Positions 33,634 to 42,964 are shown, counted from the first letter of the stretch. The stretch: DNA of 64,000 nucleotides from an uncultured Paracoccaceae bacterium (GCA_947488175.1 CANKYO010000004.1:434001-498000), one strand, 5' to 3'. The notes: generated by a model not told the origin, from the sequence alone. Numbers and translations: made by a program.

Positions 33634-34900
33634 GCTGCACCTCGTCCAGTCCTGTCGCAATGATGGCGGCACCAAAACACATGGCCGCGAAAAGGCCAAT
33701 CACCAGCGGCACGCTGAACGCCGCAATCGCGGCAAACCCGGCACCGGCCACCAGCAAAACCAGCCCCACGATGGTATTCGACAGCGCGGTGTAACTGGCA
33801 CGATCCTCTGCGTCCGCCATATCGACCAGATGGGTGGACCTCCCCTGCCGGACCCCGTGATAGGCGATCATCAGACCAAACAGGACAACGGGAATCACCC
33901 CTGTGACCGCGGCAATCCCGGTCAGCGCCAAAACCACCATCGCGGCCAGAACCGCACCACCGGCAAGGCCCGCCAATTGCAGCACCCGGCGCGATGACCG
34001 GTCCGACAACCGGCCCCAGACATAGGATGACAACAGCGATGCAACAGCCGACGCCAGCACCAGTGCACCCAACTGGCCGAACGCCCCGTCAGGTTGCAGC
34101 ATCACCAGATAGGGCGGGGCCAGTGCTGTGCCCACCAGCAGTGACCGCACGATAATGAACCGGGCCAGTTGCGGGCGGTCGCGCAACAGCGAAAACTGCG
34201 CCAGCCCGTTGGCGGCGGAATCCTCGTCCGACGGGGCCTCGTCCATGGTGGCAAACACCAGCGCGGCCAGCACCCACAACCCGGCGGCCAGCAGGATCGC
34301 CCCTTCGACCAGCACATAACGGTCGCCGATGCCCGACATCAGCACAATCGCAAACACGATGACACCCAGCGCCGCGGCAGAACTGGCAAAGCCCGTGGCG
34401 GTACCCCGGCGCGACTTGCCCACGGTCTTGCCCAGAATATCCTTGTAGCTGGCCGAACAGACCGACCGGGCCAGCGCCAGCACCGCCAGCAGACCAACAA
34501 TCACCGCCCCGGCCAGCCAGCCTTCCAGCGTCAGGGCAGCGATGGCGATCCCGGCAGCACTGATCCCTTGCACAAACGCACCGCCCGCCCAGAACCATTT
34601 GCGGATGCGCGCGCGGGTGATGAACGGCGTGGTGAAAAGCTGCGGCAGCAACGCACCGGCCTCGCGGACCGGGACCAGCAGACCGGTCCAGAACGCCCCG
34701 GCACCCAGATGGGTCAACAACCAGCTCAGCACCAGCTTGGGGTCGATCAGACCATCGGCAATCTTGCTGGCACTCAACGACAGAACATGGCGCAGAAAGC
34801 TGCCCGGCTCGGCCTCTTGTGCAGGCTGCGGCAGGTCAGGGTCCGCGCCGGTATCATCGGTCACGATGTCGAAGATCTGTTCGGTTGTGGTGTCGGCCAT
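33626..34900 (-). CDS. MFS transporter of unknown substrate
   Basis: A 424-residue membrane protein with a cytosolic acidic N-terminal tail (about 40 residues) and about twelve helices; WTGLLVPVREAGALLPQLF and SRRGTATGFASS are MFS-like loop and helix features. It overlaps the downstream hydrolase gene by 8 bases and forms the first of two tandem transporter-hydrolase pairs. Divergent from an ArsR-type regulator gene 96 bp away, which is a plausible controller. Confidence 0.85.
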   Translation of the reverse strand: MADTTTEQIFDIVTDDTGADPDLPQPAQEAEPGSFLRHVLSLSASKIADGLIDPKLVLSWLLTHLGAGAFWTGLLVPVREAGALLPQLFTTPFITRARIRKWFWAGGAFVQGISAAGIAIAALTLEGWLAGAVIVGLLAVLALARSVCSASYKDILGKTVGKSRRGTATGFASSAAALGVIVFAIVLMSGIGDRYVLVEGAILLAAGLWVLAALVFATMDEAPSDEDSAANGLAQFSLLRDRPQLARFIIVRSLLVGTALAPPYLVMLQPDGAFGQLGALVLASAVASLLSSYVWGRLSDRSSRRVLQLAGLAGGAVLAAMVVLALTGIAAVTGVIPVVLFGLMIAYHGVRQGRSTHLVDMADAEDRASYTALSNTIVGLVLLVAGAGFAAIAAFSVPLVIGLFAAMCFGAAIIATGLDEVQHG

Positions 34901-34961
34901 CTGTCGTCTCCTTCTGCGATCACTATCTAGGGCGGCCGACAGATTTTCACGTTACCATCTT

Positions 34962-34993
34962 GTCACGTGACTTTATTATCACCTATAAGTGAT
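34962..34993. promoter_or_regulatory. operator candidates between the MFS and ArsR-type genes
   Basis: A perfect 10-bp palindrome GTCACGTGAC (34962-34971) is followed by TCAC-N6-GTGA (34980-34993) just before the regulator start. ArsR-family proteins bind such short dyads. The link to this regulator is inference. Confidence 0.45.
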
Positions 34994-34996
34994 TCC

Positions 34997-35752
34997 ATGG
35001 ATGCCATTTTCAAAGCTCTCAACGATTCCGCCCGGCGCGACCTGCTCGACAGTTTGCGGCGCAAGGATGGTCAGTCACTTAGCGACCTGGAACAGGTTCT
35101 GGATATGTCACGCTTTGGGGTGATGAAGCATCTCAAGGTCCTGGAAGACGCGAACCTGATCGTCACCCGCAAGGTGGGACGGTTCAAGCACCACTACCTC
35201 AATGTCCTGCCCCTGCAAGAGGTGATGGACCGCTGGGCCGCGCCCTTTCTTCAGCGACAGGCGCGCGCACTGACCGAACTGAAACTGAAACTGGAAAGAG
35301 ACACCAAGATGGGAAAACCCGATTTCGTGATGCAGACATTCATCCGCTGCACCCAAGACGCGCTTTGGTCCGCCCTGACAGAGGCCGACCAGATGGCCGC
35401 CTACCATTTTGCCTGCAACAGCGTGCAGGGCAATCCGGCGGTTGATCAGGCGACCACATTCATCCTGCCCAATGGCGACGCGATGCTGCGGCAGGTCACA
35501 ACGGCGCTCGACCCGAAATCCCGGATCGCCATGACGTTCGAGCCGCTGTTCATGGGCCGCGACGCGCCGACCAGCCACATGGTCTATCTGATCGAACCGC
35601 AGGGCGACCAGTGCAAGCTGACCATCGAACATTACGATATCGCCCCCGGTCAGGAAGGTTTCGGCGAAGGCTGGGCGCGTCTGGCCGCCTCACTCAAATC
35701 CTATCTGGAAACCGGAACCGGCCTGAAGGCCGCGATGCAACAAGGAGCATGA
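34997..35752 (+). CDS. ArsR-type HTH fused to an SRPBCC (AHSA1-like) domain
   Basis: A 251-residue fusion. Residues 1-90 are a winged helix of the ArsR/SmtB fold (ALNDSARRDLLDSLRRKDGQ, VMKHLKVLEDANLIVTRKVG) without the usual CxC metal site; residues about 105-240 are an SRPBCC/AHSA1 ligand-cavity domain (MQTFIRCTQDALWSALTEAD). Such fusions combine a DNA reader with a hydrophobic-ligand pocket, so a non-metal effector is likely. ATG 34997 with AAGTGA upstream is preferred over GTG 34967, which would overlap the palindrome. Coupled to the MAPEG gene. Confidence 0.8.
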   Translation: MDAIFKALNDSARRDLLDSLRRKDGQSLSDLEQVLDMSRFGVMKHLKVLEDANLIVTRKVGRFKHHYLNVLPLQEVMDRWAAPFLQRQARALTELKLKLERDTKMGKPDFVMQTFIRCTQDALWSALTEADQMAAYHFACNSVQGNPAVDQATTFILPNGDAMLRQVTTALDPKSRIAMTFEPLFMGRDAPTSHMVYLIEPQGDQCKLTIEHYDIAPGQEGFGEGWARLAASLKSYLETGTGLKAAMQQGA

Positions 35753-35754
35753 CA

Positions 35755-36189
35755 ATGGAAACCTTCCCAACCGAACTGGGCATACTGACCTGCCTTGCGA
35801 TCCTCGCGGCATCGCTCTGGATCCCCTACATCGTCGGCGTGAATACGGCAGCCGAAGGGTCCCTGCCCGCCGATGCGCCCGACGGTTTCGTGCGGATCTC
35901 CAACCCCGCCCTGCACCGCCCGTGGGTGCAGCGGGCGTATCGCGCGCATCTCAACCTGCTGGAACAGTTGGTGCCGTTCGCGCTCTTGGTCTTCATCGTG
36001 GACAGGCTCGACGGGTTCACCGCGCTCACCTACTGGACGGCGATCGCGTTTTTCTGGCTGCGGGTGGCGCATGCGGTGGGCTACATCACCGGCAAGGCGG
36101 CATTTCCGCTGCGCCCGATCATCTTCACGGCCGGTTGGGTGTGCTGTCTAATCATGGCCTACGCCGCATTTACGGCGGGTCCGGCGTAA
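35755..36189 (+). CDS. MAPEG-family membrane protein
   Basis: A 144-residue inner-membrane protein with four helices and the MAPEG features NPALHRPWVQRAYRAHLNLL (about 51-70, glutathione-contact arginines) and HAVGYITGKAAFPLRP. The family contains glutathione transferases and peroxidases, but bacterial members are mostly uncharacterised. AAGGAG seven bases before ATG 35755 sets the start; it begins two bases after the regulator stop. Confidence 0.85.
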   Translation: METFPTELGILTCLAILAASLWIPYIVGVNTAAEGSLPADAPDGFVRISNPALHRPWVQRAYRAHLNLLEQLVPFALLVFIVDRLDGFTALTYWTAIAFFWLRVAHAVGYITGKAAFPLRPIIFTAGWVCCLIMAYAAFTAGPA

Positions 36190-36218
36190 ACAATGGGTTA
36201 AAGATGCACGCGTTGGGG

Positions 36219-36261
36219 TCCGACGTTTTGCCGACGCAAATCCGACGCAACGCCGACCGCC
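36219..36261. repeat. intergenic repeat copy 1 (TCCGAYGTTTTGCCGACGC)
   Basis: TCCGACGTTTTGCCGACGC then a further TCCGACGC and GCCGACC unit. A near-identical copy in inverse orientation lies at 56531-56572. Located between the MAPEG gene and the gene at 36275. Confidence 0.5.
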
Positions 36262-36274
36262 ATTTCAGGCCAAT

Positions 36275-36520
36275 TCAGCCCCCAACATAGACGCTGGTTT
36301 TGGGCCGGTAAAAGATCTTCTGATCATGCAGCCGGCCCAGCAACTCCTCGCCCTCGCGCTGGTCCTGTTCGATGACCTTGATCGATTCCAGATGGGCCGG
36401 GTTCTCTTCCGACAACGCCCGGCGCATCTTGCACAATTCGCGGCCACGGGCGCGCAAAGCCTCCTCGATCAGATCAACATCGGCAATGCTCAATTCGAAC
36501 TGGCGGTTGTAGCGCGGCAT
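36275..36520 (-). CDS. small conserved helical protein
   Basis: An 81-residue charged protein beginning MPRYNRQFELSIADVDLIEE and rich in helix (ALRARGRELCKMRRALSEEN), ending KTSVYVGG. GGGGA six bases upstream of ATG 36520 supports this start over one 24 codons earlier. I recall similar short proteins in Rhodobacteraceae but no function; probably a cytosolic coiled-coil dimer. Confidence 0.6.
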   Translation of the reverse strand: MPRYNRQFELSIADVDLIEEALRARGRELCKMRRALSEENPAHLESIKVIEQDQREGEELLGRLHDQKIFYRPKTSVYVGG

Positions 36521-36622
36521 GTCATATCCCCAAGATGTGGGTTTCCCATCGGAAACATGCGTCGTATTTAACGCGCCAAACGTCGCAGTCAACGTATATC
36601 TGGGTATACCGCGCCTCAGTAA

Positions 36623-37204
36623 CTATTGACCGGCGTAAACGGCCCCCTGCACGGCAATCGCCGCACCTCCGGCGGGGGTTGCCGTCCCGGACATGACGCC
36701 TGACACGTACTCAACATTTGCACCCGAAAAATTTCCGGCAAGTCCTGTGCTGACAGCCAGGGCACCTGCGGCAAAGGTGACCGTTCCGTTTACTTCACCC
36801 GCAATGAAACTCCCAAGAACATCAACAATAACAGCATTTTCAATTGCGACACTGCCGGCGGTCGCATTGCCTTCCAAATCGTAAAAGTTCTCAGCCCCGC
36901 CACCGACTGCGTTCGACATGAAATCAACGGTGACTTCAGCATCGCCGAGAACACCGTCATCACTGCCATCCATGAGAAGAAGCAGCATCGTACCATTATA
37001 TGTCGCATCACCGGTGTCCGGAACCATATCTGACGGGGTGACACCTGCAGCCACAACTTGGTCAATGAGATCTGTCTGCAGAGCTTCCAACTCCGCAAAG
37101 CCGACGCCCGTTCCGGTATCAACCGGATTGTCATCATTACCACTACCCATGCACGCGCTTAATGTTCCCGCAAACAAAATGGGGAAAAGTCTGATAGAGG
37201 TCAT
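36623..37204 (-). CDS. lipoprotein with TbpB-like barrel, candidate Slam-dependent surface lipoprotein
   Basis: A 193-residue lipoprotein starting at ATG 37204 with signal peptide MTSIRLFPILFAGTLSAC; lipobox LSAC places the acylated Cys at 18. A Gly/Asp-rich linker (SGNDDNPVDTGTG) follows. The C-terminal half has the glycine-rich strand pattern of transferrin-binding-protein-like barrels: YNGTMLLLLM, GEVNGTVTFAAGALAV and LAGNFSGANVEYVSGVMSGT, ending at an aromatic/hydrophobic VQGAVYAGQ. The family resemblance is by pattern only. It is monocistronic, divergent from thrS. Confidence 0.6.
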   Translation of the reverse strand: MTSIRLFPILFAGTLSACMGSGNDDNPVDTGTGVGFAELEALQTDLIDQVVAAGVTPSDMVPDTGDATYNGTMLLLLMDGSDDGVLGDAEVTVDFMSNAVGGGAENFYDLEGNATAGSVAIENAVIVDVLGSFIAGEVNGTVTFAAGALAVSTGLAGNFSGANVEYVSGVMSGTATPAGGAAIAVQGAVYAGQ

Positions 37205-37399
37205 TCTGTTTCTCTTTTTGGCTAAATCGCCGTCTGCCATGCAGCCGCGATCGCCCCCACGGCATGACCCTGACATGGCAGTGTATACATTGTAAGTGCA
37301 TGCTTGACAGTATCGTGCCGACGGGCGAAACCTCGCCACCAGACATAACCCGCAACCGGGCGTTCCGTGGGCGCCAAACTGACGAGGAGCTTAAGGCCG

Positions 37400-39394
37400 A
37401 TGGCCCAGATTTCCCTGACTTTTCCTGATGGTAACAGCCGATCTTATCAAGCCGGAGTCACTCCCGCTGATGTTGCCGCTGACATTTCATCCAGCCTGCG
37501 CAAGAAAGCGATTTCGGCCACAGTGAACGACCAGCATTGGGATCTGCAATGGCCCATCGAAGCGGATTCTGCCATTGCAATCAACACGATGAAGGACGAA
37601 GCGCCAGCGCTCGAACTGGTTCGTCATGATCTGGCGCATATCATGGCACGCGCGGTGCAGGAGATTTGGCCCGAAACGCAGGTCACAATCGGCCCCGTCA
37701 TCGAAAACGGCTGGTACTACGATTTCGACCGCGAGGAACCTTTTGTCCCAGAAGACCTCGCCCTCATCGAAAAAAAGATGAAGGAAATCATCAACAAACG
37801 GGACGAGGTGCAGACCGAAATCTGGGATCGCGAGAAGGCGATCCAGTATTACAATGACCGGGGCGAGCCCTATAAGGTCGAACTGATCGAAGCCATCCCG
37901 GGCGACGAACCCCTACGTATGTACTGGCACGGCGACTGGCAGGACCTGTGCAGAGGTCCTCACCTCCAACATACGGGTCAAGTCCCCGCCGACGCGTTCA
38001 AGCTGATGTCCATCGCCGGTGCCTATTGGCGCGGCGACTCGGACCGCCCCATGCTGCAACGCATCTACGGTGCTGCCTTCCGCAACAAGGAAGACCTCAA
38101 GGCATATCTGCATCGGCTGGAGGAAGCGGCCAAGCGCGACCACCGCAAACTGGGCCGTGAAATGGACCTGTTCCACATGCAGGAGGAAGCGCCGGGCCAG
38201 ATTTTCTGGCATCCGAATGGCTGGACGATCTACACCGAATTGCAGGACTTCATCCGGCGTAAACAGCGAGCGGGTGGCTATGTTGAGGTCAACACACCGC
38301 AGGTTGTCGACCGTGTGCTATGGGAAAAATCCGGCCACTGGGAAAAATTCCAGGAATCCATGTTCATCGTGGAAGTGGATGAAAGCCGCACCGAAGAGGG
38401 CGACAATGCACAGAACTTTGATGAACGGGTCAATGACCCCAAACACACACGGGTCAATGCGCTCAAGCCCATGAATTGCCCGTGCCATGTGCAGATTTTC
38501 AATCAGGGGCTAAAATCCTATCGCGATCTGCCATTGCGCATGGCCGAATTCGGATCTTGTGCGCGCTATGAACCGTCAGGCGCGCTGCACGGGATCATGC
38601 GGGTGCGCGGGTTTACCCAAGATGACGGTCATATCTTCTGCCGAGAGGACCAGATCGAAAGCGAAACAGCAATCTATATCGACTTCCTGTCTTCAATTTA
38701 TCACGACCTGGGCTTTGACAGCTTCAAGGTGAAGTTCTCCGACCGCCCGGAAAAGCGGGCCGGGACTGATGAGACATGGGACAAGGCCGAGGCAGCATTG
38801 CTGTCGGCGACACGCGCTGCGGGGATTGAGCCAGAGCTGAACCCCGGCGAAGGCGCGTTTTATGGCCCCAAACTAGAATTCGTGCTGACGGACGCGATTG
38901 GGCGGGATTGGCAATGCGGCACGCATCAGGTGGATTTTGTTCTGCCCGAGCGGCTGAATGCGGACTATATTGGCGAAGACGGCAACAAACACCGTCCCGT
39001 TATGCTGCACCGCGCCACGCTGGGATCATTTGAGCGGTTCATCGGCATCCTGATCGAGGAACACGCGGGCAAACTCCCCTTCTGGCTCGCCCCGCGTCAG
39101 GTGGTTGTGGCCACGATTGTGTCCGACGCTGATGACTACGCGAAAGAAGTCGTCACGGCCTTGAAAGCAGCCGGTGTCCGGGCCGAGACGGATATCCGCA
39201 ATGAAAAGATCAACTACAAAGTCCGGGAGCATTCCGTGGGCAAGGTGCCGATCATTCTGGCGCTTGGCGCACGCGAGGTTGACGACAAGACGGTCACCGT
39301 ACGCCGTCTGGGTGAAAACAAGACAAGTGTAACATCACTTGATGAAATTGTTGCAGAACTGGGCAAAGCGGCAACGCCACCTGATCTGCTGTAA
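37400..39394 (+). CDS. thrS: threonyl-tRNA synthetase
   Basis: Class II aminoacyl-tRNA synthetase. The 664 residues start at ATG 37400 (GAGGAG and AAGG upstream). Order: N-terminal TGS domain (about 1-60), editing domain with [16 protein letters not shown], catalytic core with the Zn site [10 protein letters not shown] and class II motifs ([30 protein letters not shown]), and the C-terminal anticodon-binding domain from about 565. Length is slightly above 640. A terminator follows. Confidence 0.98.
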   Translation: MAQISLTFPDGNSRSYQAGVTPADVAADISSSLRKKAISATVNDQHWDLQWPIEADSAIAINTMKDEAPALELVRHDLAHIMARAVQEIWPETQVTIGPVIENGWYYDFDREEPFVPEDLALIEKKMKEIINKRDEVQTEIWDREKAIQYYNDRGEPYKVELIEAIPGDEPLRMYWHGDWQDLCRGPHLQHTGQVPADAFKLMSIAGAYWRGDSDRPMLQRIYGAAFRNKEDLKAYLHRLEEAAKRDHRKLGREMDLFHMQEEAPGQIFWHPNGWTIYTELQDFIRRKQRAGGYVEVNTPQVVDRVLWEKSGHWEKFQESMFIVEVDESRTEEGDNAQNFDERVNDPKHTRVNALKPMNCPCHVQIFNQGLKSYRDLPLRMAEFGSCARYEPSGALHGIMRVRGFTQDDGHIFCREDQIESETAIYIDFLSSIYHDLGFDSFKVKFSDRPEKRAGTDETWDKAEAALLSATRAAGIEPELNPGEGAFYGPKLEFVLTDAIGRDWQCGTHQVDFVLPERLNADYIGEDGNKHRPVMLHRATLGSFERFIGILIEEHAGKLPFWLAPRQVVVATIVSDADDYAKEVVTALKAAGVRAETDIRNEKINYKVREHSVGKVPIILALGAREVDDKTVTVRRLGENKTSVTSLDEIVAELGKAATPPDLL

Positions 39395-39421
39395 CAATTC
39401 GAAACAGGTTATTGAAACAAA

Positions 39422-39457
39422 CCCGCCGGTTTCAAACCCGGCGGGCCCTTTGTTTTT
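39422..39457 (+). terminator. Rho-independent terminator of thrS
   Basis: CCCGCCGG pairs with CCGGCGGG around an 8-base loop, then CCCTTTGTTTTT. It lies 28 bases after the thrS stop. Confidence 0.88.
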
Positions 39458-39627
39458 ATGACTATCGGTGGGCGACCGCCCGCCGCATCGCCTGTGCCCC
39501 TCACACGACCTCACGGAACCGCGATGCACGGGGCTGTGAATAGAAAACCGATCTGGCATAAGGTTACTGTCTGGTCAGCACCGGTATGCGGTGACTGCAT
39601 AACGAAATTCAACCGAAGGAAACCTCG

Positions 39628-39930
39628 ATGTCCAAAGCTTCAAAATCTCTCGTTCTGGCAAGCGCCGTTGCTACAGCGCTGACCGGTCTGGCCACCACGT
39701 CTGCCGCAGCGGGTGACGTGAAATGCTACGGCGTGTCGCTGGCTGGCGAAAACGACTGTGCAGCTGGCCCCGGCACCACATGTGCCGGCACATCGACCAT
39801 CGACTATCAGGGCAACGCCTGGACGCTTGTTCCCGAAGGCACCTGCGAAACAATGGACCTGCCAGCCATGGCAGACGGCACACCACGCGAGGGCTCGCTC
39901 GAAGAGCTTGATCGCGATCTGCCTGCATAA
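39628..39930 (+). CDS. bufA1: DUF2282 bufferin-type RiPP precursor (BufA1-like)
   Basis: A 100-residue secreted precursor. Signal peptide [20 protein letters not shown] then LATTSAAA, cleaved near residue 28. The mature part has exactly four cysteines at 33, 44, 52 and 73 in [18 protein letters not shown] and PEGTC, the DUF2282 pattern of bufferins, copper-chelating peptides whose central cysteines are converted by an MNIO enzyme to thiooxazole-type rings (published for Caulobacter). AAGGA precedes the ATG. It heads a four-gene operon. Copper binding and induction are inferred here. Confidence 0.9.
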   Translation: MSKASKSLVLASAVATALTGLATTSAAAGDVKCYGVSLAGENDCAAGPGTTCAGTSTIDYQGNAWTLVPEGTCETMDLPAMADGTPREGSLEELDRDLPA

Positions 39931-39995
39931 ATCGATCATGATAGGGTAAGGTGGGGACCAACTCACTTTACCCTTTTACCAAACGGGGCCAGACG

Positions 39996-40850
39996 ATGCT
40001 TGATTCCGCGCGACTTTCATCCCTCCCGCCCCGTCCCGGCGCTGGCTACAAGCCCCAGCATTATAGCGACATCATGGCCGATCCGGACCCTGTCGGCTGG
40101 CTTGAAATCCACGCAGAGAATTACATGGGCGACGGCGGTCGCCCGATTGCGCAACTGCGTCACCTTGCTGAACGTTTCCCCATCTCGGTCCACGGTGTCG
40201 GCCTGTCCATCGGGGGCGAGGGCGATCTGGACCCAGAACATCTGGCCCGGCTCAAGCATCTGGTCGGCTGGCTGAACCCCGCCAGCTTTTCCGAACATCT
40301 GGCCTGGTCGACCCATGACGCACATTTCTTCAACGACCTTCTGCCCTTGCCGTACAACCCAGCAACACTCCACAGGGTCGCGTCCCATATCGATCAGGTA
40401 CAGGACGTGCTGGGTCGCCAAATGCTGCTGGAAAACCCGTCCAGCTACCTCGCCTTTGCCGACTCCACCATGTCAGAGACTGATTTCCTGCGCGAGCTTG
40501 TCACGCGCACTGGCTGTGGCCTGCTTTTGGACGTCAACAATGTCTTTGTCAGCGCAACCAACCTGAAAACGTCACCGAAAACCTATATCGATGACTTCCC
40601 GCTGGAAGCCGTTGGCGAAATCCACCTTGGTGGACATGATGAAGACGAAGACGAAACCGGCGCGCCGCTCCTGATCGACAGCCATGGCAAGGCGGTGGTT
40701 GATCCTGTCTGGGCGCTGCTGGATTACACACTTGCCAAGTCCGGCCCCAAACCGCTGTTGATCGAATGGGACAATGACGTACCGGCCTGGCCCGTTCTGG
40801 CAGATGAAACCCGCCGCGCCGGGCGCGCGCTCTCATTGGTGACAGCATGA
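39996..40850 (+). CDS. bufB1: DUF692 MNIO enzyme (BufB-like), multinuclear iron oxygenase
   Basis: Modifies the precursor cysteines. The 284-residue TIM-barrel protein starts at ATG 39996 and shows the MNIO metal and core motifs in order: LEIHAENYM (36-44), HGVGLSIG (66-73), SEHLAW (99-104), LEN (145-147), LLDVNN (177-182), IHLGGH (209-214) and IEWDND (256-261). These His, Asp, Glu and Asn residues are the expected iron ligands. It overlaps the next gene by ATGA. Oxidative thiooxazole formation is known for the family and inferred here. Confidence 0.92.
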   Translation: MLDSARLSSLPPRPGAGYKPQHYSDIMADPDPVGWLEIHAENYMGDGGRPIAQLRHLAERFPISVHGVGLSIGGEGDLDPEHLARLKHLVGWLNPASFSEHLAWSTHDAHFFNDLLPLPYNPATLHRVASHIDQVQDVLGRQMLLENPSSYLAFADSTMSETDFLRELVTRTGCGLLLDVNNVFVSATNLKTSPKTYIDDFPLEAVGEIHLGGHDEDEDETGAPLLIDSHGKAVVDPVWALLDYTLAKSGPKPLLIEWDNDVPAWPVLADETRRAGRALSLVTA

Positions 40851-41584
40851 CAGTCACGCAAGCCAATTTCACGGCTGCGATGTTGGACCCCAGCGCTGCC
40901 GTTCCCAAGGGGCTGCAAACGCCAAGCGGGGATATCGCCAGCAAACGCTTCAACGTCTACCGCAACAACGTCGCCGTCAGCCTGTCAGACGCGCTGGAAA
41001 CGGCTTTCCCGGTAATTCGTAGACTTGTCGGTGACACGTTTTTCCGCGCGATGGCGGGCGTTTATCTGCGCCAGCATCCGCCAACATCGCCGCTGATGAT
41101 GTTCTATGGTGAGGATATGCCAGCATTCCTTGCCGGGTTTGAACCGGCCAGATCGTTGCCCTATCTACCCGACATCGCCCGTATCGAATTGGGCCTGCGC
41201 CGCGCCTATCACGCAGCGGACGCCAGACCGGCGGATGGGCAGGTTCTTGGCGCGCTGGCACCTGACGCGCTGATGAACACCCGGCTGCGCATCGCGCCTG
41301 CCGTGCAAACACTCACCTCTGACTTCCCCATCTACAGCATCTACCGCGCCAATACTGCCGCCGATGCACCCAAACCCGTGATGCAGGCGGAGGCGGTGTT
41401 GATCACCCGTGCCGGGTTTGACCCCGATATTCACCTGATTAACGCCGCCGGTGCCACTTGTGTCACCGCGCTCGCCGACGGGCAGTCACTGGGCGTGGCC
41501 ATCGACACCGCTGGCGAAACGCTCAACCTTGCTGGCGTCCTGAACCTGCTGCTGTCCCAAGGCGCTGTGACCGATATTTACTGA
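40847..41584 (+). CDS. bufC1: DUF2063 partner protein (BufC-like)
   Basis: A 245-residue protein with the DUF2063 N-terminal helical domain, [20 protein letters not shown] and [20 protein letters not shown] (about 29-75), then a C-terminal domain (about 125-240) that in characterised MNIO systems supplies a RiPP-recognition function for the precursor. Overlaps bufB by ATGA, so 1:1 coupled translation with the enzyme. The old annotation putative DNA-binding protein is probably wrong. Confidence 0.9.
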   Translation: MTVTQANFTAAMLDPSAAVPKGLQTPSGDIASKRFNVYRNNVAVSLSDALETAFPVIRRLVGDTFFRAMAGVYLRQHPPTSPLMMFYGEDMPAFLAGFEPARSLPYLPDIARIELGLRRAYHAADARPADGQVLGALAPDALMNTRLRIAPAVQTLTSDFPIYSIYRANTAADAPKPVMQAEAVLITRAGFDPDIHLINAAGATCVTALADGQSLGVAIDTAGETLNLAGVLNLLLSQGAVTDIY

Positions 41585-41598
41585 AAGGCCTCTCCCCT

Positions 41599-42153
41599 AT
41601 GAATATGATCGTTTCCCCGCTTGAGCCTATGACCGAACCGATGAACCGCGCCGGTGATCAGGTCCTGCCCCTGTTGGCACGCCTCGTCTTTGCGGGGGTA
41701 CTGCTACAGTATTTCTGGAATTCGGGCCTGACCAAACTGGGAGCCGGGTTTTTCGGCTTTCTGACCCCGTCATCGGGGGCCTATGTCCAGATTTTCCCCA
41801 AAGCGATGGAGGCCGCGGGGTATGACACATCACAACTGGGCGTCTTTCACTGGGCCGTTGTGGTCGGCGGGACGGTGGCGGAATTCGTCCTGCCATTGCT
41901 GATCATTGTGGGTTTGCTGACGCGTTTGTCGGCGATCGGCATGATTGGCTTCATCATCGTCCAGTCGCTGACAGACCTCTATGGCCACGGCGGAATCGAA
42001 CACGAAGGCACACTTGGCGCATGGTTCGACCGGTTCTCTGACGCGCTGATCCTCGATCAGCGGGCATTCTGGGTGCTGTGCCTGCTGATCCTGGTGTTCA
42101 AGGGGCCAGGGCTGTTGTCGCTCGACCGGGCTATCTTCAAAAGTGCGCCTTAG
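41599..42153 (+). CDS. DoxX-family membrane protein of the bufferin operon
   Basis: A 184-residue protein with about four membrane helices and an N-terminal cytosolic tail, starting at ATG 41599, 14 bases after bufC. DoxX-family features: RLVFAGVLLQYFWNSGLTKL, GTVAEFVLPLLIIVGLLTRL and the acidic DLYGHGG loop. DoxX genes are common fourth members of bufferin operons, probably helping redox or membrane steps; function is unproven. Confidence 0.85.
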   Translation: MNMIVSPLEPMTEPMNRAGDQVLPLLARLVFAGVLLQYFWNSGLTKLGAGFFGFLTPSSGAYVQIFPKAMEAAGYDTSQLGVFHWAVVVGGTVAEFVLPLLIIVGLLTRLSAIGMIGFIIVQSLTDLYGHGGIEHEGTLGAWFDRFSDALILDQRAFWVLCLLILVFKGPGLLSLDRAIFKSAP

Positions 42154-42505
42154 GCTCATCCGGCTGACCGGCGGCAATCGCCAGCAGACCACCCAGACCA
42201 GCAAAGCCGATGGGGAACATCGTGGCGACATTGAATCCAAAGGCGGCATAGAAACAGGCCGCCGCCAGCACCATCAGGATACCGCCCCATAGCGCGCGGG
42301 CCTTTGCCATGGCCCCGCCTGCGATAGCCAAAAGCGGTGCCATAAAGCTGGCGAAACGGATGAAGCCGGGGTTTTCGAGCATGCCGAATAGCTCACCCAC
42401 TTCGGCATGCTGCTCCGAAAACTCTGCGTAACCATAGCCGAACAGGCCCACGAAAATCCCCATGACGCCCGCGATCAGGCCCAATGTCATTGCCGCATTG
42501 CGCAT
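42137..42505 (-). CDS. four-helix membrane protein of unknown function
   Basis: A 122-residue protein with four predicted helices (about 5-25, 48-66, 70-88 and 92-110) joined by short loops (SEQHAEVGELFGMLENPGF), ending in a charged tail QPDEPKAHF. It overlaps the convergent DoxX gene by 17 bases. Not recognised beyond being a small roseobacter-type integral membrane protein. Confidence 0.65.
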   Translation of the reverse strand: MRNAAMTLGLIAGVMGIFVGLFGYGYAEFSEQHAEVGELFGMLENPGFIRFASFMAPLLAIAGGAMAKARALWGGILMVLAAACFYAAFGFNVATMFPIGFAGLGGLLAIAAGQPDEPKAHF

Positions 42506-42549
42506 GCGTGTCTCCTTACTGCTCTGGATGATACTTATGCAGTGTCAGA

Positions 42550-42879
42550 TCATTCGCCAAGGTATCGTGCCTGAACGTCAGGTTTCCAGCCGATCGTCCA
42601 TTCACCGTCCATCTCGATCACCGGGCGTTTCATCAGCGTTGGATGGGCGGCCAGCAGGGCGGCCGGATCAGCACCCTTTTCATCATCCGACAGCCCGCGC
42701 CATGTCGTCGAGGCACGATTGATCGCCGTCTCGCCGAACGCAGCGATGATCGCACCGCGATCTTCTTCGCTCACACCGTCAGCGCGCACATCGATCACCT
42801 GTGGGTTGTGGCCCGCAGCTGCCAGCGATTTGAGCGCTTTGCGGCATGTGTCGCATGATTTCAGACCAAAGAAACGCAT
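42550..42879 (-). CDS. ArsC/Spx-family (arsenate reductase-like) protein
   Basis: A 109-residue thioredoxin-fold protein, start at ATG 42879. The CDTC pair (about residues 9-12, MRFFGLKSCDTCRKALKSLA) gives a Spx/YffB-like rather than classical ArsC active site, and the later LMKRPVIEMDGEWTIGW holds the conserved Arg/cis-Pro. Such proteins (YffB group) reduce mixed disulfides or act without arsenate specificity. Calling it arsenate reductase would be too specific. Confidence 0.85.
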   Translation of the reverse strand: MRFFGLKSCDTCRKALKSLAAAGHNPQVIDVRADGVSEEDRGAIIAAFGETAINRASTTWRGLSDDEKGADPAALLAAHPTLMKRPVIEMDGEWTIGWKPDVQARYLGE

Positions 42880-42952
42880 TTTGCCTGTCCTATGTGCAAG
42901 GGATTGCCGGTTCGCGGGGATGCGACGACTTGTCATTTGCCTTTTGGATAAA

Positions 42953-42964
42953 ACACTTAAGTGT
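42953..42964. promoter_or_regulatory. palindrome upstream of the cold-shock gene
   Basis: ACACTTAAGTGT is a perfect 12-bp palindrome about 90 bp before the csp start, in the long leader between the arsC-like and csp genes. Possibly an operator or cold-leader element. Confidence 0.35.

Noticed and set aside
39540-39627. Possible ECF-type promoter before the bufferin operon
   Set aside because: Words such as GGTTAC and GGAACC occur, but no -35/-10 pair with the right spacing could be assigned to a known sigma factor.
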